A DNA stretch of 64,000 nucleotides from Tanypteryx hageni (GCA_028673005.1 CM054114.1:122603307-122667306), one strand, 5' to 3'. Positions 33,190 to 46,175 are shown, counted from the stretch's first letter. Numbers and translations: made by a program. Notes: a model not told the origin generated them from the letters alone.

Positions 33190-34535
33190 ATGGCAATATA
33201 ACTGAAAGAAGTCTCAGAGGGCATGCAGATAATCCAGGTGTATATGTCAACATCCACTCATGAGGAAGAAATCAAGGAGATGTACAAACATTGACAACAC
33301 TTATGAACAAGAGGAGAGATAAACTCTACATTAATGGAAGACTGTAACAGCACAATTGGAGAAGGACAAGAAGATATGTTTTCAGTCAATATGGACTCTG
33401 GAAAAGAACCCATGGAAGGGAAAACTGGTAGAATTCTACATTAATAATGATCTTGTTATAAATAATACATGGTTCAAAAACAAAGTAAGACAGTACACAT
33501 GGAAGAGCCCAGGAGATAAAATGAGATACCTACCCAAAATAGATCACATCCTATTAAAGCAAAGATTAAAGAATAGCATAAAAAATGCAAATACATTATT
33601 AGGAGCAGACATAGGTTCAGATCACAACCTTGTTGTAGTAGAAGTAGCAACAAAGCTAAAACAAATGGGGAAAATGAGAAGAGAAAGATAGAATTGGGAT
33701 CTTGAGAAGCTGGAAGAAAAGAAGAGTGCATTCAACAGGAACTTGGAAAAGTGTCTTAGAAGTTTGGAAAACAAACAGAAGACCATGGATACAGAATGGA
33801 AGGAAATTATAGACAGCATAAAGATAGTATGAATGAAGAGATAGGTAAACACGATGAGAAAATCAGAAAACCGTGGATCACTAGGGGAATGATCAAGAAA
33901 ATGGATGAAAGGAGAAAGTGGGAAAACATTAACAGTGAAGAAGACAGAATTAATTACAGACGAATAAAGAATGAGTTGAGAAGGATGACAGATATAGCTA
34001 GAGAAAATTGGATATAGGAAAAATGTGAGGAAATACAGCAAATGGAAAAGTTAGGTATGATATGATGTACTCTAGGGCACTGGAATTAGAAAATGGTAAT
34101 CCTAATGGAATCCATGGTGAAGAAATTAAGAATGCAAAAGAAAAGGTAGTCACATAAATTAAGGATGTAGCAGGTATGGGAATAATATATTAAGGAGCTA
34201 TACAACAAGCAGACAAGATCAGTACAAATAGAAGAAGACATTGAAGGAGGTCATTTTGGACCAAGCATTATGGAAAGTGAAGTAGAAAAAGCAATTCAAG
34301 AGCTGAAGAAAGGAAAACCCATAGACAGTGAGGGGATATTAGCAGAGGTACTTTAAGTTATTGGATTCAAAGATCGTGTTAGAAGGAAAACTAGAGGGGA
34401 AAAAAGAAAAGTCAGAAAGGTTACAGCTGGTAGATGACTTGAAAGAAGATTGCAGAAAGTAGAAGTATGTGGAGAACCAAGCATAGCCAAGAATAATCAC
34501 AGACCTGTCCACAGGCAGACTACCTGATGATGATG
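33190..34535 (+). pseudogene. RTE LINE copy, 5'-truncated and internally deleted
   Basis: The plus strand holds the RTE endonuclease C-terminal half (NTWFKNKVRQYTW, KIDHILLKQR, IGSDHNLVVVE at about 33460-33640), the linker (KPWITRGMIKKMDERRKW) and the start of the RT region (GPSIMESEVEKAIQELKKG). It then jumps to the C-terminal basic part and the 3' hairpin (34505-34518) with GAT repeats. The catalytic RT core is deleted. Its linker keeps about 100 nt that the full-length copy lacks. Confidence 0.82.
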
Positions 34536-37050
34536 TTTTTATTAAACTCAGATTGTTTTGTTTATTTACTTTTCACTTGATGTGTCGTATGTTAACTCTG
34601 TTTCACTAGAGCAAAAAGGAAAATCTGTATGGGGTGGCAAAATGTCTTGAACTAGATGTGCAATGGTTATGATTTTACTATTCAGAAAAACCTCTGCCAT
34701 TCATGCTGGTGGAATGATTTAATTGGAAGCACACTATGTAGACTTTTAAATATGCTTTAATCATAAGTCCATACTTATGAGTTTTAGACTACCTACTTTT
34801 AACTTGAAGAAAGCAATGTGACAAACAGTTCTAATGACCAGTCAAATTCAATTCACAAATAAATGCATGCACATATAACAAAAATTAAAGGGTGTCCACT
34901 AACAAAGATGAATTAATCAAAGATAATTCTTTAGCGAGAAATATAAGATTGCCAGATGACCAATTAGAAGTCTCTGTAGTACAGTAGTATGGATTATTTA
35001 TGTTTGTAATTTATTATGGCCACGAATATATGATTTCAGGATGGAATCAACAACAATGATCAATTTGATGTTTCTTCAATAAATATACCCCACACAACTT
35101 ACTTTCTCAGTCAATAAAGGATCTCGCTAACTTCCGCAACACTTTCTTTTTAGAAAATGCTCATTAAATTTCAAAAGAATGAGACTGTCAACTTTGGCAA
35201 TTTGTTTCACTTAGCAAAATCTTTCAGAACTAAAAAACAATTTCAGACGTACCATAAGATGAAATGAAAAAAAAGAAATCCTTATCTTAAATTCAAATTC
35301 ATTTTTAAAAAGTACATCTACAAACATAAGACTATCAATCTTTAAATATATAATATATGTTTTCGATAGGTTACACAAAAAAATAAAGAATATTTCAAAA
35401 AGAAAAATTCAGTAAATTGAATTCACCTTATAGTTTGTATCCAATGTGTATGACACAAGTAGCTCATGAAGCTGTGCGTTTCAGCAACAAAGACAGCATC
35501 AACAGCAGTAATTCTATGATTTGGTTACCTAATAAAGGCAAAAATGTTAGCTTAGTACCAAATAAAATGCACACAATAAGATAAAACACATGGAATACCA
35601 AAATACCAAATAAATACATAAAGGTGTAGATTTTAAAAAATGTGGTGTGGCTATGGATATTCAAGAATTTTACGTTTGAAATAATGAAAAGCTAGCAGTT
35701 TTCACCACATGTTTACACTTTGATTATTTTAAACTCGGAAGCAAATTTAAGGCCAAAACATTGTGAAAAAGTTTCTAAATGAGAAAGTACCAAGTATCAC
35801 CGATCAATTTTTGCATTACATGAACATTTATCCTATCATGTCCAGACGACTTTCGTCAACATGACCTAATATGAAACACTTCTCTACACTAATAAACATA
35901 TTACGTACTTACTTTTCTTCAAAATGAAGCGAACTTAAAAACTTCTTAAAATTACTGCTACATAACACTACTTTGTAAGAAACCATTGCCTACTTCCACA
36001 ATATTGAAAATAATGTCAACCAGCCCACGATTTTCTATTTCCAATGTTCCGGCTTGACGCAAGAGGTCAAAACAGACAAGTGCAAATGGTGGAAACGAGC
36101 TGTCTAACGGAACAGAGGGCAGTGCAGTCGACAGAATGTTTCTTAAGTTCACACACTGTTCTAATTGGGCTTTTAAGACCAAAAATAGAAAATATTCTAA
36201 AAATGAATAATCGAACTCACCTTGCGGATAAGTAGGCGATGTTGGTAACACCCGTAATCACAAAACGCCTAGGCAAACTAGAGTCACATTTAATCTTCGA
36301 ACCATTAGTTATTGCTCGACAATTGAATCTAATTTATAAAACTCGGGACAGGACTATCTTGCTTTCAGCCTGCTATGCCATTTCAACATAAACCTCGAAG
36401 TTGGCAAGATAAGAGAGAAAACTTGGTCACATTGGGGCTGAATATGACCGAAGAAGACGAAATTGAAGACCACAGGCTCGCTTCGAAGGAAGGCTGAGCT
36501 CTTCGCGGCTGAGCCTGGAGTCCACGAGATATTTGAAGATTATGATGACCCCTAAGGTTGGCTACTTTATCTCGAAGCCAGGAGAGTACCTGGAAAAAGG
36601 TCTTCAACCAATGAGAGCAGTTGAGCACAACCTTTTTATCCTCGTTTGCAGCGTATTTTACGGGCAACTATAGGAAGAAGGTACGGGTGAAGGGAGGTAC
36701 GAAGTTTAAAAACTAAGGCGTTCGAAATGAATAAGCAGATGAGAAGCCCTTTTTCCCTCCGAGCCAAGGCCTTCGCGTGGAGGTGTTTGAGTGCAGGGGC
36801 GTCGAGAGCTAACGCGGGCCCCGGTGCAAAGTGTATAACGGGCCCCCCTTGTGTGTGTATATGTATTTGTTTTGTGTGTGCGTGTGTCCGCATGTAGATA
36901 TGAGGGTTAAAAATAAACAAGTCATTTCTGAAAAAAATGTCTATATTTATTGAAAAAATGACGTGTTAATCTTAAATAGCCAAAGCAATTTAAAGAATAT
37001 AACAAAAATGAAACAAATATAATGAGTACACGAATAAATACGGTATTTAA
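34536..37050. other. non-coding DNA
   Basis: No supportable gene. At 36360-36900 the sequence is GC-richer with several open frames on both strands, none with a recognisable domain. A segment at 36796-36850 contains two GGGCCC blocks that may belong to the end of an element disrupted by the hAT insertion that follows. Confidence 0.4.
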
Positions 37051-37510
37051 CTTATGAGTAGGGTATGGATTTTTCGGGTTTTACCAGATTTTTACCCTCC
37101 GATTGACTTTAAAATTTCGGGTAGAACCAGAAATTACTAGTTTTCCTTAAACAATTTTTTTTTAGATTTGGTCACAGAATTTCTATTCTGGCGCTTGTAG
37201 GCACCTCAGCAATTGAGTGCAGTCCTAGATGTTCGTGATCAGTTTGTTTATTCTCTTTGTAAACACTTTATTCGTAAGCTTACTTTGGAATTCAAACTGA
37301 ATTTCCTTCGTTTGCTCGCGCCACGAATAGTCAAGGACGCGCCTTAGCTAGTCGCTGTTACATCTTTGATAGGATAAGGAAAAAAGAGCCCAAGTGACTG
37401 TTAGTTCAAAACACTACGAAATAAAAATTATTTCACTAATACCTGGCGTGTTTTTAAAAGAAGTTGAGCGGGATAGTGCAGCCTGCGAGGTGTTACTCTC
37501 CACCTGAAGC

Positions 37511-38165
37511 AGTGTTGCCATTTTAGCGAATTTGTAGCTCGATCTAGCGACTTTTCTTTGAGAGATGACTTAGGACCGAGTGCGGCTTCACAGCCTGCCA
37601 TGGTGCCTATAACTTGCCGCTGGGCAAAACACAAGTAATTCATAGAAGAGGGCCCCGGCGGTATGGTTTGAGTGTTGGCCTCACCTTATGATTCCGGCCC
37701 TCTATTTGTGCGTTGATATTAGGTGACGAGGATGAGAAAATGAGACAACGAGAAATATTGAGGAGATCGCACAAATCGACACCCCGTCCTTCGGAAGGGA
37801 CGTTAAGCAGTTGGCCCCCCTGGTGTATTTCGCAAGAGTAGGCACTGGGTTTCTCTCCTCCCTTCTCTTATGAATGCAGATGACTAGGCAACTGAGAACG
37901 GCTTCACTGCCTGCCTCGCTGCCTAACACTTGCCGATGGGTAAAACGTAAATTATTGATTCAATTGCTAATGACAGCTTTATAGCTTTGCTGGTAAGCTG
38001 ATTAAGGAAACCGGTAATGACTGGCTCCACCAAACCTGCATTACTTTTCTTTCAGATTAGCTCTTGAAAAAATGACCCTAGCTACTTCCTACAAATCTAG
38101 CGTATTGATTAAAAAATATAGCTATTTCTAGCGACTATCTAAAAAATCCTAGATAAGTTGAAGAT
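37511..38165 (+). mobile_element. possible nested element bearing a SINE
   Basis: The stretch starts CAGTGTTGCCATTTTAGCGA and ends with repeated TAGCGACTATCTAAAAAATC and CTAGATAAGTTG motifs. AGTGTTGCCA with TAGCGAC/TAGCTA repeats is typical of a widespread class of short hAT MITEs. The right terminus is degraded, so the limits are not proven. Confidence 0.3.
37650..37870 (+). mobile_element. tRNA-derived SINE, second copy
   Basis: GGCGGTATGGTTTGAGTGTT resembles a tRNA-type A box. CCGTCCTTCGGAAGGGACGTTAAG and the following TTGGCCCCCCTGGTG block match the SINE at 9179-9430. The middle part differs, so the two belong to related families sharing a core. It lies inside the hAT element. Confidence 0.6.
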
Positions 38166-38939
38166 ATGGTACCCCCAATAAATTTCGTTAGTTCTAAGGG
38201 TTTAAATTGCCTGCATCGTTCCTTTTGCGCCCTTATAGACAACCCTAAGAAAGCTTCCTTTTGTAATATTATGTACACATTCAAGTTGGAAGATAGATTA
38301 ATGAATAAAAACGTATGTTTTTCACCCTAGAATAGTTATCACGATTTGTTTAATTTCCTCTAAAATTATATCATTGCATCAATTCGAAAAATCATAATTA
38401 TTTCAAGTTATTGAGTTGATATATTCATTCATATCCGGAATTATTGAGCATCCGGTCCAAATAATAACTGGCATGGCATCCAGACATATGGAGAGCCCAC
38501 TTTTAAGCAAATGATTCCTGTGAATATGAGTTACAACTCCTGTTATACGACCTTACTATCGTTTATACATTGTATCTGCTTTTTTTATTTTATGGTTAGC
38601 TACAACTTTTAAGAATACAACGTATCTTGCAAGATCCTTCTGAGGACGATCTGAGATCGCTGCAAAGGAAATACTGGTAGTCAAGCACTAACTGATGTCA
38701 GTCTACTCAGTGAAAACCCATCTTTATGTAACCACATTTAAAATACTCAAAGTGATTGAGTATATTATTGAGGGATTATCACCACAATACATGGGTACTC
38801 TTAATTACTCTGTTTAATGAAATAGATTGTAATGTGTGCACGTTTTCTTTAAAGGTTTTTTTTTTGGGAATATTATCGATTTATTTTATTCTTTTTAGAG
38901 CTGAAAAAAACTTCACTCATATGTAACATTTGAAATATG

Positions 38940-40990
38940 TTAAATGAAAACCAAGCTTTGGAGAAAACCAAATGATTTAAATTGTCCTCAAGAATGGTCA
39001 ATTAAAGCATTTTTTGTAAGTTATATAATTTTTTGGTAGTCTACTGTTTCCTTATTTTTTACTTTAGAATGGGGTTAATTTTTATTATTAGCATATTTTC
39101 ACTGAGAATTTCTAAAAACTTTTTACAGATACATTCTGATTTACTAAAACATAAATTCAAAGAAGCATAAGACTGCTGTGCCTATCGCAACTTCCAATGT
39201 TGATTTAAGAACACTGTTAAAACCTACAATGTGTGATAAAACTTTGGCGTGTGAAGCAAGCATCGCATTGTTCTTAAGTTCACATTGTGCGATCCGTAAT
39301 TGTGATCATTTTGTTGTTCTGTGTATGACTCATTTTTCAAATAGTGATGTAGCATCCAAGTTGAAGATGCAAAGAACAAAATGTACAGAAATAATAAACA
39401 ATGTGATCAGTCCTCATTTTCAAGATGATCTAATTAGAGATATAGGTAATAATAAGAGTTTGTTGCTAGATGAGACAAATGATAATACCATAAATAAAAT
39501 ATTAGGGACAGCTATAATATATTACAGTCAAGCCACAGGTAAAATTGTTTCCACATTTCTAACTTTGATAGTTATTAACAGATGTGATTCTGATGCAATA
39601 GTTAAGGATACCCTGATAGAGAAAAGACTAAATATTAAGAATCTTGTAGCAATAGGGACGGATAATGCCAGTGTTATAGTAGGGGTCAATAATGGTGTTT
39701 TTAAGAAATTAAAAGTTGATGTACCTTCCTTGATTTTGATAAGGTGTGTTTGCCATTCATTACAGTTAGCAATTTCTCAAGCCTCATCACTTACTTTGCC
39801 AAAAAATGCTTTTCAAATTCTTCAATGCGTCACATTTCTTATAAATGTCTATATGAGAAACTAAATGATAGAAGAGAACCTTTGAAGATAGTTAAAAAAT
39901 GTCAAACTAGGTGGATATCCATAGAAGTTGGTAGATTGTTAGACCAATGGGACATGTTAAAAACTCACTTTGAAATAGTGAAGACAAGTGAAAATTGTCA
40001 TACTTCTGAAAATTTGAATGAACTATACAACAATGAAATGAACCTAGCATATTTATCATTTGTTCACCCTGTTTTAGTTGAGGTTCAACAAGTAAACAAA
40101 TTGTTTGAATCGAGTACAACTGACCAAACTAAGTTTTAAATGATTTGACTCTGCTTATCCAATCTATTGCTGGAAAAGTAGTGGTCCCAAGCTGTGAAAT
40201 AGATCCTTTACTTTCCATTATAGAGAAGTACCTTGATCCTAACTCATATCTGGGGTATAAATTTGAAAAAATTATAGAGAAATTGAAAATGAAAAAGAAA
40301 TTACAGCTGATAAGGAAAAGATGATAAGATCCACATGCATAAATTTCCTTGTTCAATTAATCAAGCAATTGCAGCAAAGACTTCCAGAAAATCTAAGCAT
40401 TTTAAAGGACATATCTGTGTTATCAGTTGAAAACGTTTTGAAGCACAATAAAAATCCAATAACAAAACTGATGGAGTATATGGGCCAAAATGAAGAAACA
40501 ATATCTGCAGCAGAAAATCAGTTTTAAAAAATTCATCTTTTGGATTGGTCAAATAAGACAAATACAGAAAATTTTGGGAATGAAGTATATAGGTACAGAG
40601 ATGCATGTGGCTGTAACACGTTTAGAGAATTATCACAATTTGCCATGTCAGTTTTAATAATACCTCATTCAAATGCTGATACTGAAAGAATATTCAGCCA
40701 TTTAAATATAATTAAATCAAAACAAAGAAACAGAATTAAGGTAACAACAGTAAATTCTCTTTTATGCATTAAGTATGGTTTAAAAAGACATCAAAAGCGC
40801 TGTACAGATAATAATTTTCCATCTGAAATATTGAAAAGATAGGGATTCAGGAATCATACAAAAAGCACCTCCCACCTCTACAGCAAACGATGACATTTCC
40901 TATCAATCTGATGAGGATGATGACATTTTAAATTTAGAGGAAATAAGTGACTCTGAATGCGACTTGCGACATATTGAGTTTTAAATTTTA
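38940..40990 (+). pseudogene. hAT transposase, disrupted
   Basis: The plus strand encodes a hAT transposase in several frames. A candidate first exon (MKTKLWRKPNDLN, 38945-39017) ends in GTAAGT, and an acceptor near 39128 leads to a zinc-finger remnant (HINSKKHKTAV). The catalytic region (39178-39864) shows LLLDETND (first Asp), IGTDNASVIVG (second Asp block) and CVCHSLQLA. The helical insertion continues in another frame (39840-40139: CQTRWISIEVGRLL, then FVHPVL). The C-terminal dimerisation domain reads SVLIIPHSNADTERIFS and KQRNRI (about 40650-40740). At least three frameshifts and an in-frame TAA at 40525-40527 disrupt it. The sequence resembles the ZBED/SCAND3-like branch. Confidence 0.85.
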
Positions 40991-42271
40991 TTAAAAGCTT
41001 CCATTTTGGTTAAAGTTTATATTTTGTTTTAATTTTACCATTAATTTGTCAAACCAATTACCTTTTACAATGAGTGTAAAATATTACATCGACCTTAAGT
41101 AATTCATGTTTAACCCCAAGACTATTCTCAAATGTAAAAGAGTCGATGTAAAATTTAATGATTCAAGTGTATTCATTTGTGATTATATCATTGTATCCTT
41201 AAATGTATTTGTCATATTTTTCAAGAAAGATTTTGTTAAAATAGTTTACTAATTAAACTTCTTTAATTAAAAAAGTCTTCTTTCTAAAATGAAAGTATAT
41301 TTTCTTAATTTTCAACTTGAAAATTTTCGAATTGAAATTTAAAATGTCAGAAACAGAAATGAATAATAAATACTTTTTGTAGCATTTTAATTCAGGGTTT
41401 AATTTTCTACATAAAAATGAAGTTACATACTTAATTGGCAAGAATATATCAGATATTCATAGTATATTATTATTTGGAAACAACAATAGGAAATCTTCTG
41501 TTAGTTTTATCCATTATATGGATTTTAATGTAACACATTTATTTTTTATTAAATACATTTTTAACCTATTAGGACAGATGAAACTACCAAAAAAGTCTGC
41601 AATGGCAGAATAATAACAACATAGTTCAACAAGTTAACAATTGGACTCTGCCTTGCTAGATACTTATCATACAATTCCTATTACAGAAAAACAGTTTGGA
41701 AAAGGGCTTTAAAAAGGCTCTTCAAATGTCCAAAGAAATTTGTTCAGGCGAAGATTCCATCTTTTTGTGTATTTATAAAAGACAGCAATAGCTTCAAAAT
41801 AGTTGACACATTTGCTCTGCACACAGTTACGATACTCTAATAGTTAAAAGACATCTTATGGTAAGCTTTCAGTACACAGCCATGAATATCATCGGTTTTT
41901 ATATATTCTAGCTACCAAGAAGATGAAATCTAGCCCAAATACTAAAAAAAAGTGGCAACACTTACCTGAAGGCGTTTAACACAAGATATCACACTCTCAA
42001 CCATACTTAAAGTATAGTAAAACGTTTTGATTGTTGATCAAACTTATAAATTTTTAAACAAGATTTTTATTTAAAAATCATTTTATCCGAATTACAAAAT
42101 AATAAAACCCGAAAATTACCCGAGATTGGACTTTTTTTTTAAAGCCCCGAAAAATCTGTAACTTATTTATACCCGATTTTAACCCGAATGAAAAGGAAAA
42201 TAATAAAACCCGATATTTACCCTCCGAATGAATTTTTTTTTAACCCGAAAAATCCATCACCTACTTATGAG

Positions 42272-45139
42272 TAATTATCAATTAAAATGTTGTTGCTTAA
42301 GTAAATATAACTAAGGATATAAATAAATAGCTAGCGATTACTTACCTTTATTATTAATCCCAATTAAACGTCTTGAAAATATATAAGTCCATATAATTTA
42401 TGCTGGTTGCACTAAAATATTGAATAAATACGTAGTATGTACATATTTATAACGTATGAATGACCGTGATAAATGGATGTTAACACCAGGAATACTAGGA
42501 AACCACTGAGATATCTATTTCCGGCCACTCTAATTTTTGTTAACGTCTTTTCCCGCACATCCACTTTGTCAACAATACAAGTATGTATACAACATACCGG
42601 TATACTCGGCCGGGCCCCTTGAACAATTGAGCCCGGGTACTGTAGACTCCCTCCACCCCCTCTCTCGTCGGGCCTGTTCGAGGGACGATCACCTTAGGCG
42701 GCATTATAGCGATCTGCATGTCGATGTTTCGTAAGATACAGTGATATTTTGTCTTTTTGCCTCAAGCGACAGATTTCCAGGCAACGGTCCTGTTCCGAGC
42801 TATTTGACAGCCATGCTCTAACCAGAACACAATTGGGAAACAACTACATATTTCATTTCGATGAAAAAATTAACTAGCAATATTCATAAGATGAAACTTT
42901 CGCATCGACCAAATCGGTCAACCATAATGTAGCCCGCTTGGATATTTTCATACAAAATTTTCGATAATGCCATTAACTGATGTACAGAATTAATTTTTTG
43001 AGAGATCCAATAAAAAATAATGTTAACGCCATTGCTTCGAAATATAAATGCATGCAGATGAACCGAATTCTATTCTTAGCTTCGCCACCTTTTTTCCATC
43101 GCTGCATGCCCTCAAGTGAAAATGTAAAAAACGATCCGCTTATTTAAAAAACGCTAAACAGAGAAATTTGATTTTGGGTGTCCAAAATCCTTTTCGGATT
43201 CGAATGATTTAAGACCAGCTCGTACGTACCGCTGCGTTAGTATCGGTGTTTACAAACTCTCTCCCCCTTCTATCTTCCCCTCCTTACTCTCTTTCCTCCT
43301 TCCTCCCCCGTTTTCCCTCACTCACTCCCTCTCTCTCTCTATCGTGTCTGGAGATTACCGGACGAAAATTTTATTTTTTCCCCTAGTTCGTGTGCACGCG
43401 TTCAAACGATGGATCTCACGCTGACTTCCCGAAAGAGTTCGGACGATAACTTTCATTTCTCTCTCTTCCTCGAGGGCGTTGCGCGTTCTCGGGGATTTCT
43501 TTTTTATTCCGCGAGCGAATCTTCGAAGACGCTTTTAACCCATTTTTAAACTTCCCAGTGGAACCGTTTCGTGACCATGGTGATGTTATTTCTACGGGTT
43601 TTTCAAAATGAAAAAAAATACTTGCGTTTCACTGCGTAAAAATCAATTCTGGGAAAGAACTTAAAGCTTTTATTATATTTTTTATAATCGACCGAGGAAG
43701 CCTTGACTATGTGGGAGTCATTTAAAAAGAAATACACGATGGAATCCGACGAACAAATCTTCACTTTCCAAGATATGAGACATCGCAGACGGAGAGTGGC
43801 TCTGATTTGTTGAATCGAAACTACGGCCGTTGTTTAATATTTTTCTAGTATTCTGAATGATTGCAAATAATTAAACGAGTGCATTGTAACGCCCTCAAGA
43901 GCGACGGGTCCGAAGAACCAGAATCGCTGATATCAAATTTCGTCACCATCGTTTTCGACGTTTTCGATTTATTTACGTTGGTGCGAGTGGGAGTCACTTC
44001 GTTTTATTTCCCATCCGACCCAAGGCCAAAGAGATACGGTTTAAAATTGTGAGGGAGAAAGACTAGATAAGCACTATACGGTTGCGCAAGTGCTGCGACG
44101 TAATTATACTTTCAGCCCGCCACGGAAAAAGGGCATTTTTGCGGTAAAAAAATCTTAGCGTGTGTGTGTGTGTGCGCGCGCGCGCGTGCGTACGCGAGCT
44201 TTTGATTTCAGGAAAATCAACTACGTAACAATGCCAATCGGTAGACAGGAAAAAAAATCTAAATGTGCCTCGCGAGGAAAGAGGACGACAATTGAAGTTT
44301 CGCAACTCCAAAGGTTTTTTGCTCGACGACTTACGACCGTCGAAAAAATCCGATTCCTTTCGGTTTGTTAGTCTCTGTACGTAGATCAAGAGGTCAGCGA
44401 CCAACGGCCCGCGAAGCTGTGATAAAGAAGCGACACGCAAAAATTTATCACGAGCTATTTCTAATTTCACGGTTAAAATTGTGGTCATAAAAAAGGTCAA
44501 ATTTTTTAATTTTATCGCTAAAAACTGTTCAGACTTGGTTTTTAAATGACGTCACCACAAAATCTTTGGGTAACTTCCGTTTTAAATTATCTGGTTCGAC
44601 GATGCATTCGCAACTTCCGATTCCGACTCTCGATATAGAGAAAATCAGCTAAATTTGTAAAATATAAATCGGTTGAATGTTTGGCATGTGATCCCATGTC
44701 CGGTTATAACTTGCAATAACACGCCGGTCTCCGTCCTTTCGTCAGTCTGTCTCTCCGTATGTAAATAAAATATCTGCCAAAAATAAGTTGTAGTGTGTTT
44801 ACTGGAAGTTACGTTAAAAACCTCGAATGTTGAAGTTTTATCGATGAAAATTATTTTGATTTGATTTTCAATTGTATATCGCCACGGTACCTTATATGAC
44901 TAATTGGAATTCTCCCAATTACATATTTGCACCTATGTACCGTCTCTCGGATTATGTTGCAAAAATTTTTATTTATCATTCTTAGGTTTACTGGAGTGTA
45001 TTTTCAACAAAAATGATTCACTCTCAATTATGCCAGGAATGTTTCTCTATTTTTCTTTTGTCGACGATCTCTCTCTGAGGAAACAAAGTCTATGACCTCC
45101 ATCTTTAAAAAATAGTCCTTTTAAAAGAGATATAACTAA
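42272..45139. other. CpG-richer non-coding DNA, possible promoter region
   Basis: No coding exon is recognised. From about 43080 to 44800 CpG becomes frequent, with pyrimidine tracts at 43260-43345 and a GT/GC alternating run at 44160-44190. This could be the promoter and leader region of the PRR5-like gene downstream on the same strand, but I see no convincing first exon. That link is inference. Confidence 0.35.
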
Positions 45140-45578
45140 ACATTTATATAGGGAGAAAGAGAGGAGGGGAGAGAGGGGTGGAGGGAGGAGAGAGGGGTGG
45201 AGGGAGGAGAGAGAGGAGAGATGGAGGAGAGAGGGAGGAGAGAGGGAGGAGAGAGAGGAAAGGAGTGGAGGGAGGGAGGAGAGGAGAGGAGGGAGAGAGG
45301 AGATGGGCGAATAACAGAAAAAGGAGGGAAGGAGGGAGGTAAGATAAAAGCGGGAAGGGAGTAAAAACGGAAAAGGGGTGGAAAGTAGCGGAAGGAAGGG
45401 GGTTGGAATAAGGTAGAAATGAGGGGAGAGAGACAGAGAGAGAGGAGTAAGTTTGGGAGGCAGAGGAAAAAGGATGAGAGTGGGAGAGAAGAGTAGGGTC
45501 CAGATATGGCGAGGGGAGGGAGGGGGGGAGAGAGAGAGAGAGAAGAGAGAGGGAGAATGGAGGATAGGAGTGAGAGAG

Positions 45579-45906
45579 GGTTAGAGCAGTGTTTTCCAAA
45601 CTTTTTTGAGTGGCGGAACACTCTGAAATGGAGAAAATTGGCGGAACACTTATATACATACCCATATATATATTTATCATGGCTGTGGGAACGCGCATGC
45701 GTACTGCAGCAGATTATAAGTTGTAACTTGCTACTTTCTATTTCCCCGATAGATGGACTTAAGGTGTGAGAGTAAAATTAAAATGCTTTTTATTTTTAAA
45801 TTCATTAAGAAATCTAAATTTATAGAAACATTATTTTCGGTGGAATATTTCGCGGAACACTTAGGCAATGCCAGCAGAACACCGGTTGAAAAAAACTGGA
45901 TTAGAG
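45579..45906. mobile_element. hAT-type MITE in the purine-rich tract
   Basis: A 312 bp insert (45587-45898) begins CAGTGTTTTCCAAACTTTTT and ends, inverted, CAGTTTTTTTCAACCGG. The flanking octamers are GGTTAGAG and GATTAGAG (7 of 8 identical). Its mixed base composition contrasts sharply with the purine-only surroundings. Subterminal GCGGAACAC repeats occur at both ends. Confidence 0.78.
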
Positions 45907-46086
45907 TAAGGAGGAGAGAGGGAGGGTGAAGAAAGGGAAGGGGAGAGATGGAGGGGGAGAGAGAAGAGAGGGAGGTAGGAGAGGAGTGAGAGAGGGAGGT
46001 AGGAGAGGAATGAGAGAGGGATGGAGATAGAAAGAGGGGGGAGAGTAAGGAGGAGAGAAGAGGGAGGAGAAAGGGCGAGGAAGGGA

Positions 46087-46175
46087 GGAGAGATAGATAG
46101 ATAGATAGATAGATAATCGTCTTTATTCGGGCGAAATTTAGACCAGAAGGTCCATTCTTACATTTAACCCTTAGA
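46087..46175 (-). mobile_element. LINE 3'-end stub
   Basis: On the minus strand, AGACCTTCTGG-like sequence followed by TTTCGCCCGAATAAAGACG and a TATC repeat tail looks like the 3' terminus of a CR1/Jockey-type LINE, truncated to about 60 nt. The tetranucleotide tail and isolation in purine repeats support a tiny insertion. Confidence 0.45.

Larger units (their letters stand above)
37051..42271 (+). mobile_element. hAT transposon, 5.2 kb, with perfect 8 bp target-site duplication
   Basis: CTTATGAG flanks both ends (37051-37058, 42264-42271). The terminal inverted repeats are TAGGGTATGGATTTTTCGGG at 37059 and, inverted at 42263, TAGGTGATGGATTTTTCGGG. Subterminal regions are dense in CCCG/CGGGTTTT repeats, the likely transposase-binding sites. 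The element encodes a broken hAT transposase on the plus strand and contains a nested SINE. A shorter derivative sits at 58650-59374. Confidence 0.92.
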
